Assembly: GCF_003330725.1 (NCBI RefSeq)
Contig: NZ_CP030840.1
Span: 5,270,001 to 5,334,000, forward strand
Reading direction: 5' to 3'
Length of the DNA stretch: 64,000 nucleotides
From: Acidisarcina polymorpha
Lineage (GTDB): Bacteria > Acidobacteriota > Terriglobia > Terriglobales > Acidobacteriaceae
In this document: positions 8,908-16,831 of the stretch, piece after piece
Layout of the letters: every line of letters begins with the position of its first letter
Position numbering within the stretch: position 1 is the first letter of the stretch
The notes under the pieces: model-generated
What the model was told of the DNA's origin: nothing
What the model saw: only the letters and a program-made list of their open reading frames with translations
Databases searched by the model: none
Translations under genes and position numbers: made by a program

Positions 8908-9333
8908 ATGGCCAAGCCAGCACAGAGCAGTGGCGGCAAGTCGGCCGCCGGCAAGAACAAGAAATTCAAGAAGCGCGAGCGCAAGAATGTTCCGTACGGT
9001 CTGGTCTACATTCAGGCGACGTTCAACAATACGATCGTGACCATTACCGACGGCCAGGGCAACACGTTGTCGTGGAAGAGCTCTGGATCGCTGGGCTTCC
9101 GCGGATCGCGAAAGGGAACTCCGTTCGCGGCCCAGCAAGCGGCGATCAATGCGGCCAACATGGCCCGCGATCATGGTCTGCGCTCGGTCGATGTCCGGGT
9201 CTCCGGGCCGGGTTCGGGGCGTGAATCCGCGGTACGTGCACTTGCAGCGGCAGGCCTCGATGTCCGCTCCATTCGCGACGTTACGCCGATCCCGCACAAC
9301 GGCTGCCGGCCACCTAAGCGGAGACGTGTCTGA
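8908..9333 (+). CDS. rpsK: 30S ribosomal protein S11
   Basis: 141 residues. After a basic N-terminal tail come [33 protein letters not shown] and the C-terminal [18 protein letters not shown], all typical of S11 on the platform of the 30S subunit. Its TGA stop overlaps by 1 nt (TGATG) the ATG of the following DUF1272 gene. Confidence 0.98.
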   Translation: MAKPAQSSGGKSAAGKNKKFKKRERKNVPYGLVYIQATFNNTIVTITDGQGNTLSWKSSGSLGFRGSRKGTPFAAQQAAINAANMARDHGLRSVDVRVSGPGSGRESAVRALAAAGLDVRSIRDVTPIPHNGCRPPKRRRV

Positions 9334-9530
9334 TGCCGCTCGAGATGCGCACCCGCTGCGAACGCTGCGGAGCGCCTCTCGACTTGCGAAGTGAAGCTTT
9401 TATTTGTAGCTATGAATGTACTTTTTGTGCCGAGTGCGCCGCCAGCCTGAATGCCCGATGTACGAATTGTGGCGACCAACTGCTGCAGCGCCCGAAGCGA
9501 CTAAATGAAGCGTGTGGATGCGGACGATAG
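9333..9530 (+). CDS. DUF1272 family zinc-ribbon protein inside the alpha operon
   Basis: 65 residues, recognised as DUF1272 from the pattern LEMRTRCERCGAPL...AFICSYECTFCAECA...CTNCGDQLLQRPKR. Cysteines at about 9/12, 25/29/32/35 and 43/46 suggest two metal sites; the function of the family is not known to me. It overlaps the rpsK stop by 1 nt (TGATG) and sits between rpsK and rpsD, which are usually adjacent. Translational coupling to rpsK is likely. A 121-nt spacer follows. Confidence 0.88.
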   Translation: MPLEMRTRCERCGAPLDLRSEAFICSYECTFCAECAASLNARCTNCGDQLLQRPKRLNEACGCGR

Positions 9531-9651
9531 CGTCAACATCAGCGACACGCTCAGTAGCAGGATAAGAACGTTGGACCGGGACGAAGGACGATCGATCCGC
9601 AAGGGTCGTGGCATCTGTAAACCGGTCGGCCTCTGAATAAGGAGATTTGAA

Positions 9652-10281
9652 TTGGCACGTTATACCGGACCAGTCTGCCGCCTTTGCCGTCGCGAGGGCA
9701 TGAAGCTTTTCCTGAAAGGGCCGAAGTGCTTTACCGACAAATGCCCGATCGAGAAGCGTAATTTCGCCCCCGGCCAGCACGGCCGCGATCGTAAAGCCAA
9801 AATCGTAGGTTACGGCTTGCAGCTTCGTGAGAAGCAGAAGGCAAAACGTATCTACTTCACCCTCGAAGGCCAGTTCCGCGCTTACTACGAGAAGGCATCG
9901 CGCACTCCCGGCGTGACCGGTGAACTGCTCTTGCAGCAGCTGGAGCGGCGTCTGGATAACGTCGCCTTCCGTCTCGGCTATGCCAGCTCGCGTCGCCAGG
10001 CGAGGCAGATCGTTCGCCATGGCCACGTTGAAGTGAATGGCCGCAAGGTGAATATTCCTTCGTATCAAGTGAACGTTGGCGACGAGATCAGGGTACGCGA
10101 GTCGAGCAAGAATCTGACCGTGGTCGAGGTGGCCCGCGAATTTGCCAGCCATCAACACTCTCCGGCCTGGCTGCAGATCGATGCGGCCAACCTTTCCGGC
10201 AAAATCGTCGCGCTGCCGAAGCGCGAAGATGTCAACCTGCCGGTGAACGAGCAGTTGATCGTCGAACTTTACAGCAAGTAA
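9652..10281 (+). CDS. rpsD: 30S ribosomal protein S4 (TTG start)
   Basis: 209 residues, normal length. It begins [20 protein letters not shown] with Cys residues (CRLC, then KCFTDKC) matching the zinc-containing form of S4, followed by the S4 RNA-binding domain [35 protein letters not shown]. The start is TTG 9652, preceded by AAGGAG at 9639-9644; no ATG gives the conserved N-terminus. S4 nucleates 30S assembly. Confidence 0.97.
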   Translation: MARYTGPVCRLCRREGMKLFLKGPKCFTDKCPIEKRNFAPGQHGRDRKAKIVGYGLQLREKQKAKRIYFTLEGQFRAYYEKASRTPGVTGELLLQQLERRLDNVAFRLGYASSRRQARQIVRHGHVEVNGRKVNIPSYQVNVGDEIRVRESSKNLTVVEVAREFASHQHSPAWLQIDAANLSGKIVALPKREDVNLPVNEQLIVELYSK

Positions 10282-10410
10282 GTTGAAGCGTGGGAGCTGG
10301 CGTAACCTCCAGCTCCTACAAACGAAAGTGCAGTTCAATCTAACCTGGAGAAAACAGGCGCAGCCGTTGCAGAATGCTTCGCGACGATCGCTCGCGCAGG
10401 AGAAACGCTT

Positions 10411-11520
10411 ATGTTGTGGAGAGGGTTCCAAAAGCCAAAACGTCTTGCAGTCGAAGCCGAAACACTCACCGAAAAGTACGGTAAGTTCAGTGCTCAGCCC
10501 TTTGAGCGCGGATTTGGCACGACCATCGGGAATGCGCTACGCCGCACCCTGCTGTCCTCTATCGAAGGCGCAGCCGTGACCGCCGTCAAGATCGAAGGAG
10601 TTCTCCATGAATTCCAGTCGATCACTGGAGTTGTCGAGGACGCGACCGACATCATCCTTAACTTGAAACAGATTCCATTCAAGTTGAGCGGCGAGGGTCC
10701 GAAAGCGCTCTATCTGCGCGCCGAGCAGCCCGGTGTCGTCACCTCCGGCATGATTGAGGCCGACGGCGACGTAGAGATCCTGGACAAGGATGTCTACATT
10801 GCGACCGTGAGCGAAGGTGGCAAGCTGGACATGGAAATGCGCCTGAAGCGTGGCCGCGGTTACATCTCCGCTGATAAGAATTTCGACTCCGACCTGGGCT
10901 TAGGATTTATTCCGGTCGATTCAGTCCACTCCCCGGTTCGCAAGGTGAACTATGCGGTCGACGCCGCCCGTCTCGGTCAGATCACCGACTACGACAAGCT
11001 GACCCTGGAAGTCTGGACCAACGGCTCGGTGCTTCCCGCTGATGCGATCGGCCTGTCGGCGAAGCTGCTCAAAGACCACATGAGCATCTTTATCAATTTC
11101 GAGGAAGAGATTGAGACCGAAGGGCATATGGAGGACGGACGCTCGCCGCACCGCAACGAGAACCTGAACCGATCCGTCGAAGAGCTTGAGCTGTCGGTTC
11201 GCAGCTATAACTGCTTGAAGAATGCCAATATTCAGACCATCGGCGAGCTCGTTCAGAAGACCGAAGCCGAGATGCTGAAGACCAAGAACTTCGGCAGAAA
11301 GTCGCTCAACGAGATCAAGGAAATCCTGGCGCAGATGGGTCTGTCGCTGGGCATGAAGATCGACGAACACGGCAACGCGGTTCCTGGCCCGACCAGCGTT
11401 CTTCCTGCCGCTACCTTGGCCGCGAGCTACAACCGGTTTGACGACGACGATGACGATGACGCCGACGGTCTGGACGATGACCTCGACCTCACCCTTCAAT
11501 CGGAGCCGGAGAACTTCTAA
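10411..11520 (+). CDS. rpoA: DNA-directed RNA polymerase subunit alpha
   Basis: 369 residues, somewhat longer than the usual 310-340. The N-terminal assembly domain includes [26 protein letters not shown]; the C-terminal domain (about 250-320) includes [42 protein letters not shown], the DNA- and activator-binding part. The extra length is an acidic tail rich in Asp ([16 protein letters not shown]). A 129-nt spacer separates it from rpsD. Confidence 0.98.
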   Translation: MLWRGFQKPKRLAVEAETLTEKYGKFSAQPFERGFGTTIGNALRRTLLSSIEGAAVTAVKIEGVLHEFQSITGVVEDATDIILNLKQIPFKLSGEGPKALYLRAEQPGVVTSGMIEADGDVEILDKDVYIATVSEGGKLDMEMRLKRGRGYISADKNFDSDLGLGFIPVDSVHSPVRKVNYAVDAARLGQITDYDKLTLEVWTNGSVLPADAIGLSAKLLKDHMSIFINFEEEIETEGHMEDGRSPHRNENLNRSVEELELSVRSYNCLKNANIQTIGELVQKTEAEMLKTKNFGRKSLNEIKEILAQMGLSLGMKIDEHGNAVPGPTSVLPAATLAASYNRFDDDDDDDADGLDDDLDLTLQSEPENF

Positions 11521-11531
11521 ATACCGGGACC

Positions 11532-11561
11532 ACGGACCAGCGGGAGTTCAGGCTGGTCCGT
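11532..11561 (+). other. Strong hairpin between rpoA and rplQ
   Basis: ACGGACCAGC (11532-11541) and GCTGGTCCGT (11552-11561) form a perfect 10-bp stem with a 10-nt loop. There is no T-run after it, so it is not a standard intrinsic terminator. It could be an mRNA processing or stabilising element that sets the rpoA:rplQ ratio. Confidence 0.6.
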
Positions 11562-11597
11562 CGTCCATAAGATTCGTAAGAATAGAGAGACATCGCC

Positions 11598-12065
11598 ATG
11601 CGCCACCGCAATGCAGGATATAAACTCGGACGCAACACCAGCCACCGCCGCGCCTTGCTGCGCAACCTGGTGACCTCGATCGTGATGGAAGATCGCGTCC
11701 ATACCACGATAACCAAAGCGAAAGCCGCCCGTCCCCACGTGGAACGGCTGATCACTCTTGGCAAGAAGGGCGACCTGCATAGCCGTCGTCGCGCCTTGTC
11801 CTACCTGATGACTCGCGAAGCAGTCACCCGTCTCTTCGAAACCGTGGCCCCTCGTTATGGCGATCGGAATGGCGGCTATCTGCGGATCGTCCGCACTGGT
11901 TTTCAGAAGGGCGATGGCGCCGAAAAGGCGTTCATCGAGCTCCTGGGAGCCGAGCAAATTCTCGATGAGAAACGGCAGCAGCGCGCCGAAGCTCGAGCCA
12001 AGCGCCGGGAAGAGGCGCAAAAGGCGATGGAAGAGCAGCAGCCTCCGGCTGAAGGCGCCGCCTAG
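11598..12065 (+). CDS. rplQ: 50S ribosomal protein L17
   Basis: 155 residues. The N-terminus MRHRNAGYKLGRNTSHRRALLRNLVTSIV is diagnostic, followed by IVMEDRVHTTITKAKAARPHVERLITLGK. A Glu/Arg/Ala-rich C-terminal extension (about 35 residues) exceeds the core L17 length. It is the last gene of the cluster, ending 25 nt before an intrinsic terminator. Confidence 0.97.
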   Translation: MRHRNAGYKLGRNTSHRRALLRNLVTSIVMEDRVHTTITKAKAARPHVERLITLGKKGDLHSRRRALSYLMTREAVTRLFETVAPRYGDRNGGYLRIVRTGFQKGDGAEKAFIELLGAEQILDEKRQQRAEARAKRREEAQKAMEEQQPPAEGAA

Positions 12066-12089
12066 TCTTTCCCGGTTTAAGCCTACGGA

Positions 12090-12119
12090 GAACGCACCCG
12101 CCCGGGTGCGTTCTTTTTT
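12090..12119 (+). terminator. Rho-independent terminator after rplQ
   Basis: GAACGCACCC, loop GCCC, GGGTGCGTTC (12090-12113) followed by six T (12114-12119). The stem is 10 bp and perfect. It closes the ribosomal protein cluster. Confidence 0.93.
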
Positions 12120-12156
12120 GCGCTGGCGAAATGTAGTCTAGAGTGATCCATGACCG

Positions 12157-13413
12157 ATGGATCAGCTAACAACAGACGAGGAGGCCAACCGGCTCAGCTA
12201 CAAAAGGGTGAGCGTCTGGCTGGATTGGGGCTCGCAGTATCTTGGTGCTGGAGTTCTCCGGCTCCAATTGATTCTGATCGTCCTCGCGATCGTGATTTGG
12301 ATGTTTCTCAAGATCGTTGGGGCGACCGCGTGGCTACCGGGAAATCTCTTCTTTACGATTTGCATCGGGAATCTGGCGTCTGCGCTCGTTTATAACGCGC
12401 GCTTCCTTTATGCCAACAAACCGGCCCCATGGAATTGGTTGATATATGTCGGAGTTATCATCGCGGTCGGAATTACCGCGAGCGCGATTGCTGAGGCCGC
12501 CTTTCTTTTTGTCTTTCGGCGAACCTTCTCGGATTTTGCCAAACGCGTGATTGCGGATGCTCCGATTGGAACGCTTGTCACTCTCGTCTTCAGCGTTGTC
12601 TCCTACCGATTCGATCAACAGAGAGAGAAGTTTGAGGCCGGCCAACGCGAGCTGCAAGGGCAGGTGCAGCTTGGGCAATTAAAGGAGCAAACTCACGAGG
12701 CCGAGTTGGCGCAGGCGCATGAGATCCAGCGGCATCTGCTGCCGCTGGAAACCCCGCAGATTCCCGGCTTCCAGATCGCTTGCGCCTGGCAGCCTGCCAA
12801 GTCGGTGAGTGGCGACTACTTCGACGTGCTGGATCTAGGTGCTGGAAGGCTCGGCCTCTGCATCGCGGATGTATCCGGGAAGGGCATCACCGCGGCGCTG
12901 CTGATGGCCAACTTGCAGGCATCGGTCAAAGCGTTCGCTCCAGAGGCCGCGAGTCCAGCGGCCCTGTGCGCAAGACTGAACGGCGTTCTCTGCGATACGG
13001 TCGCCCCCGGTAAATTCGTCACCTTGTTCTATGGGGTCGTGGATACGCAACAGCGGCAGTTGCATTACGAGAATGCCGGTCATTGTCTTCCGCTGGTGGT
13101 ACGCGGCGATGGCTCCGTACTGCTGCCAGCCAGCTACAGTGGCGTATTGGGTTTGTTTTCCCACTGGACCTATCAGGACAGCCAATTAGAGTTGGAATCC
13201 GGCGACTGTCTGGTCTTGATCACCGATGGCGTCCTTGAGGCGGCGAATGCAGAGGAAGAGGAGTTCGGATATCAGCGGCTGATCGATGCTGTCGAACAAG
13301 CTCGCCAAACCGGGGCGCATGGCATCCGGAGCGCGATCCTCACCGCAGTATCAGTGTTCTGCAACGGGAAGTTCGATGATGACGCGTCCCTGATCGTTGT
13401 GACCGTGGAATAG
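12157..13413 (+). CDS. Membrane-anchored PP2C-type (SpoIIE/RsbU-like) serine phosphatase
   Basis: 418 residues. The N-terminal third has about four hydrophobic segments (for example LQLILIVLAIVIWMFL and WLIYVGVIIAVGITASAIA), then a Gln/Glu-rich coiled-coil linker (about 150-195), then a PP2C domain of the SpoIIE/RsbU subgroup. Metal-binding acids are visible in SGDYFDV, IADVSGKG, ITDGVLEA and DDDASLIVV. Such enzymes dephosphorylate anti-sigma-factor antagonists; no partner kinase or STAS protein is adjacent, so the target is unknown. It lies alone after the ribosomal terminator. Confidence 0.9.
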   Translation: MDQLTTDEEANRLSYKRVSVWLDWGSQYLGAGVLRLQLILIVLAIVIWMFLKIVGATAWLPGNLFFTICIGNLASALVYNARFLYANKPAPWNWLIYVGVIIAVGITASAIAEAAFLFVFRRTFSDFAKRVIADAPIGTLVTLVFSVVSYRFDQQREKFEAGQRELQGQVQLGQLKEQTHEAELAQAHEIQRHLLPLETPQIPGFQIACAWQPAKSVSGDYFDVLDLGAGRLGLCIADVSGKGITAALLMANLQASVKAFAPEAASPAALCARLNGVLCDTVAPGKFVTLFYGVVDTQQRQLHYENAGHCLPLVVRGDGSVLLPASYSGVLGLFSHWTYQDSQLELESGDCLVLITDGVLEAANAEEEEFGYQRLIDAVEQARQTGAHGIRSAILTAVSVFCNGKFDDDASLIVVTVE

Positions 13414-13524
13414 AGCAGCAAGGCGGTTGAACGATGTGCCGCAAGGTACCTATGCTGGGCCGTGAGAAAAGCTTCGTGAAGCGGGCTCGGCCCATTTCGC
13501 GTTCATGGCTCCGGCAGAGATAGA

Positions 13525-14109
13525 TCAGCCGTGAAATTTCTCTCCACGCTCCAACATGGCGACCAACTGCTCGATCTTTCGTATGCGCGTCTCCACTCTT
13601 TTGACCGTTTGGATTCGCCACAGCACCGCATACCGGTTGGCGCGATTGAGGCTCTCGAAAAATGCTTGCGCCTTCGGGTGTTCATCCAATGCCGCCTGCA
13701 AGTCGTCAGGCACGATCGCGCCCGCTGGTGAGTCGTAGGCCGCATCCCAGCGACCGTTCTTCTTGGCATTCTCGATGGCTGCGAAACCGGCTGGCTTCAT
13801 GGCGCCGCTCGAGATCAGCGCCAGCACTTTGTCCCGGTTAATCTTTGACCAAACGCTTCGGTTTGAACGCGGCGAGAATCTTTGCAGCCACGCCTGGTCG
13901 CTCTCCGGTTTTCTTTGTCCATCGATCCATCCGTAACAGAGAGCTGTTTCAAGCGCCTCTTGATAGGAGACGGATTGGAGGCTGGAGTTCTTCTTCGCCA
14001 ATCGAAGCCACAACCCGGTGCTCTCTACGTGGTGTCGTTCCAGCCACTCGAGCCAAGTCTCTTTCGAGGGAAAGAGGCGTATGAGAGAAGAATCCATATC
14101 CCGAATCAT
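13525..14109 (-). CDS. YdeI/OmpD-associated family protein
   Basis: 194 residues from ATG at 14109 (MIRDMDSSLIRLFPSK). Family segments: WLEWLERHHVESTGLWLRLAKKNS, YQEALETALCYGWIDGQRK, and FSPRSNRSVWSKINRDKVLALI. The C-terminal part (PDDLQAALDEHPKAQAFFESLNRANRYAVLWRI) is also typical. The biochemical role is uncertain; relatives are sometimes described as bacteriocin-protection proteins. The frame is open further upstream into guaB, but GGAGATTTGAGG precedes ATG 14109. It lies 47 nt downstream of guaB on the same strand. Confidence 0.85.
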   Translation of the reverse strand: MIRDMDSSLIRLFPSKETWLEWLERHHVESTGLWLRLAKKNSSLQSVSYQEALETALCYGWIDGQRKPESDQAWLQRFSPRSNRSVWSKINRDKVLALISSGAMKPAGFAAIENAKKNGRWDAAYDSPAGAIVPDDLQAALDEHPKAQAFFESLNRANRYAVLWRIQTVKRVETRIRKIEQLVAMLERGEKFHG

Positions 14110-14156
14110 CCTCAAATCTCCTGGCCGGAAGAGGATTCCCCCTACCCGACGTGCCG

Positions 14157-15683
14157 CTACTCGACGTGATAGTTCGGCGCTTCCCTTGTGATGATGACGT
14201 CGTGAACATGGCTTTCCCGCAGGCCGGCATTGGAGATGCGGATGAAGCTCGAATTCTCCTGCAACTCGGTGATGGTTCCGCAACCGAGATAGCCCATCCC
14301 GGAGCGCAATCCGCCCACCAGCTGAAATACCATCGCCTCCAGCGGTCCGCGATGTGGGACCCGCCCCTCGATTCCCTCGGGAACGAACTTGGCCAGGCGG
14401 TTTCCGCCATTACGTCCGAGGGTCACCACACTTTCGCTTCGGCTGAGCTCCGCTTCGTCGAGGTCCCGGGAGCTTTGAAAGTAGCGCTCCCCTGAGCCTT
14501 GGGTCATCGCTGACAGCGATCCCATGCCGCGGTAGGCCTTGAAGGAGCGGCCCTGATACAGAATGGTTTCGCCGGGGCTCTCATCCACACCGGCGAACAA
14601 GGAGCCGATCATGATGGAACTCGCCCCCGCCGCAATTGCTTTGGTAATGTCACCGGAATACTTGATCCCGCCATCGGCGATGATCGGAATGTCGTGTTTT
14701 GAAGCAGCACGGTAAGCGTCAGAGACGGCAGTGATCTGGGGAACGCCCACTCCAGTGACCATGCGAGTGGTACAGATCGACCCGGGCCCGATACCGACCT
14801 TCACCGCATCCGCGCCAGCGTCGATCAGGGCGAGAGCTCCCTCGTAAGTAGCTACATTGCCGGCAAGTAACTCGACATTGGGGAAGGCGTTCTTGACGTC
14901 TCGAACTGCCTGAAGGACGCGCGTCTGGTGGCCGTGCGCGGAGTCGATCGAGAGCACGTCGACCTGCTCACGGACCAGCTCGGCGGCGCGCTCGAGATAG
15001 TCGCCGGTCGCCCCGAGCGCCGCTCCCACTCGCAGCCGGCCTTGCTCGTCCTTGGTGGCGTTGGGATACTTGAGCTTCTTCTGAATGTCCTTGACCGTGA
15101 TCAGGCCTTTCAGTTCATAGTCGCCATTGACGACCAACAGCTTCTCGACGCGATGTTTGTGGAGAATCAGTTCCGCTTCTTCAAGCGTCGTGCCGACCGG
15201 CACCGTAATCAAATTCTCCTTGGTCATGACATCGCCGATCGGGATGTCGGTGCGAGTCTCGAAGCGCAGATCGCGGTTGGTGAGAATGCCGACCAGCTTC
15301 TTGCCCTTGGTGACCGGAACTCCGGATATCTTGTACCGGCGCATCACTTCGAGAGCGTCGGCGATCAGCTGTTCAGCGGAGATGGTTACCGGGTCGACAA
15401 TCATGCCGCTTTCGGAGCGCTTCACCTTGTCGATTTCGCCCGCCTGCTGCTCGATGGTGAGATTGCGATGCACAATCCCCAGGCCGCCCTGTTGCGCCAT
15501 GGCGATGGCCATGCGCGATTCGGTTACCGTATCCATCGCGGCGGAGAGCAGCGGGGTATTCAGAATGATCTTGCGGGTGAGGCGTGTCTGGGTGCTGACT
15601 TGAGCAGGGACGACTTCGCTGAATGCGGGGACTAAAAGGACATCGTCAAAAGTAAGGGCTTCACGTACCGGCGTTTCAATCAT
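14157..15683 (-). CDS. guaB: Inosine-5'-monophosphate dehydrogenase
   Basis: 508 residues, normal length. It oxidises IMP to XMP with NAD+, the committed step of guanine nucleotide synthesis. The TIM barrel ([15 protein letters not shown] near the N-terminus) is interrupted by two CBS domains at about 95-210. The catalytic Cys loop is GPGSICTT, and the flap region contains [10 protein letters not shown]. Start at ATG 15683; a good sigma70-type promoter lies about 65 nt upstream. A YdeI-family gene follows on the same strand. Confidence 0.98.
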   Translation of the reverse strand: MIETPVREALTFDDVLLVPAFSEVVPAQVSTQTRLTRKIILNTPLLSAAMDTVTESRMAIAMAQQGGLGIVHRNLTIEQQAGEIDKVKRSESGMIVDPVTISAEQLIADALEVMRRYKISGVPVTKGKKLVGILTNRDLRFETRTDIPIGDVMTKENLITVPVGTTLEEAELILHKHRVEKLLVVNGDYELKGLITVKDIQKKLKYPNATKDEQGRLRVGAALGATGDYLERAAELVREQVDVLSIDSAHGHQTRVLQAVRDVKNAFPNVELLAGNVATYEGALALIDAGADAVKVGIGPGSICTTRMVTGVGVPQITAVSDAYRAASKHDIPIIADGGIKYSGDITKAIAAGASSIMIGSLFAGVDESPGETILYQGRSFKAYRGMGSLSAMTQGSGERYFQSSRDLDEAELSRSESVVTLGRNGGNRLAKFVPEGIEGRVPHRGPLEAMVFQLVGGLRSGMGYLGCGTITELQENSSFIRISNAGLRESHVHDVIITREAPNYHVE

Positions 15684-15746
15684 GATTGTATGAAAAAGCC
15701 GGCGTGGCAGCGGGCGGAATTGCGGGCTGGCAGGCTGCTTTTATGT

Positions 15747-15775
15747 ATTGTAGTGGGGTACGGTGGGGAGGGCAA
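15747..15775 (-). promoter_or_regulatory. Candidate sigma70 promoter of guaB
   Basis: On the minus strand TTGCCC (15775-15770) and TACAAT (15752-15747) are separated by 17 bp. They match the consensus at 4/6 and 5/6 positions. The predicted transcript would have a 5' leader of roughly 55-60 nt. Confidence 0.55.
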
Positions 15776-15952
15776 ACTTTGGGAAGTAGCGGGCAACGCT
15801 GCTGATGCCGCCACTTCCGTTCTACTCGGTTTGACTTGGGTTGCCCGCGGACCATTCGTGCCCCGATAAGGCTCCGTCTTCGCCGGTATCGGGTCCTGGG
15901 CACTTCGAGCAAGCGCCGTTTGGTTTTCGACGCTACTCGTGTGCGCACCGCA

Positions 15953-15981
15953 TTGAATTCTCCGCCCAATCGTCGTATTCT
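15953..15981 (+). promoter_or_regulatory. Candidate sigma70 promoter of rimP-nusA-infB
   Basis: TTGAAT (15953-15958) and TATTCT (15976-15981) with a 17-bp spacer, each 4/6 to consensus. It would give a leader of about 155 nt that contains the hairpin at 16043-16064. Confidence 0.4.
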
Positions 15982-16042
15982 GTAATAGCAGACGAAGTTG
16001 TCCCTAGCATGACCGTGCGGAATCCGGTGGCGAGGAGCGATG

Positions 16043-16064
16043 AGTGGGCGTAAGCCCACTTTTT
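16043..16064 (+). promoter_or_regulatory. Terminator-like hairpin in the rimP leader (possible attenuator)
   Basis: AGTGGGC (16043-16049), loop GTAA, GCCCACT (16054-16060), then a run of T ending at 16064. The stem is a perfect 7 bp with a T-tract. It lies about 80 nt before rimP with no gene ahead of it, so it is more likely a leader attenuator than the end of an operon. Attenuator-like hairpins before rimP-nusA-infB operons are known in other bacteria. Confidence 0.65.
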
Positions 16065-16145
16065 CTTTGGGGCAAAATTTGCGAAGACTTGGGCGAGCAA
16101 AAGGCGAAGAACACCTGTTCGCATCGTTGAAGGTGCTTACGGCGT

Positions 16146-16757
16146 ATGGCGGTTGAGCTGGAGAAAATTCGCGCGGCAGCGGAAAGGGTAGCCGCTTCCC
16201 ATGGCCTCGATGTTGTGGATGTGGAGTACATCTCTGCTGCGAAACAGCGAGCGCTACGGGTGTTTGTCGAGAAGAATGCCGGAGAGCGCGCTAGGTTGGC
16301 CGAGGCGGCGAGGCTCGCTGGTGAGGCCGAGGCGGCCGAAGAAGGACGGATCCCCGTAGCCGTCGCTAGGGGAACGCTAAGCATGGACCAGCTAGCCTGG
16401 GTAACCCACGAGGACTGTGAACAATTCAGTGTGGATTTTGGCACGCTGATCGACGTGGAAGACTTGGTGCCCGGCGCGGAATACACGTTGGAAGTATCGT
16501 CTCCAGGGTTGGAGCGCAAGCTTTTTGGTCGCGCCGATTATGAACGCTTTCGCGGCAGCCTGCTGAAGGTTCAAACCTTTCAGCCGGTGAACGGCAATCG
16601 TCATTGGCAAGGCCGTCTGACCGAAGTTAGGGAAAGCGCGGTGGTGCTCGATCTGAGTGCCGTTCGCCAAAAGGGCAAGAATAAGAAAGTTGTGGCCCCG
16701 GAAGTCGAGTTGGAGCTGGCAAACATCGAAAAGGCGCAGTTGGTGGCCGAAGTCTAA
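16146..16757 (+). CDS. rimP: Ribosome maturation factor RimP with an internal insertion
   Basis: 203 residues against the usual 150 or so. The core is recognised from HGLDVVDVEYISAAKQRALRVFVEK, the EDCEQFSVDFGTLIDVEDLVPGAEYTLEVSSPGLERKL block and the C-terminal SH3-like part. About 40 extra residues, rich in Ala and Glu (around 46-86), interrupt the first domain between LRVFVEK and the helix beginning near THEDCEQF. RimP is needed for 30S maturation. It starts at ATG 16146 and is followed by nusA after 74 nt, the conserved neighbour. Confidence 0.92.
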   Translation: MAVELEKIRAAAERVAASHGLDVVDVEYISAAKQRALRVFVEKNAGERARLAEAARLAGEAEAAEEGRIPVAVARGTLSMDQLAWVTHEDCEQFSVDFGTLIDVEDLVPGAEYTLEVSSPGLERKLFGRADYERFRGSLLKVQTFQPVNGNRHWQGRLTEVRESAVVLDLSAVRQKGKNKKVVAPEVELELANIEKAQLVAEV

Positions 16758-16831
16758 TGCGGTTAGGCAGCACGGCGTTCTACGACATTTCAAGTAAGTT
16801 TCCTTAGTGGTTGGGTCGAGAGAGAAGAACT

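Larger units (their letters stand above)
15684..16145. other. 462-nt divergent intergenic region guaB/rimP
   Basis: No credible gene: the 127-residue frame at 15676-16059 (-) is Arg/Pro-rich, overlaps the guaB start and resembles nothing. The region holds a guaB promoter candidate, a rimP promoter candidate and a terminator-like hairpin, listed separately. Confidence 0.7.

Noticed and set aside
10283-10579. 98-residue open frame overlapping the rpoA start
   Set aside because: It overlaps the start of rpoA in another frame and has no family features.
15676-16059. 127-residue minus-strand open frame upstream of guaB
   Set aside because: It overlaps the guaB start and the promoter candidates and has an Arg/Pro-rich composition unlike a protein family.
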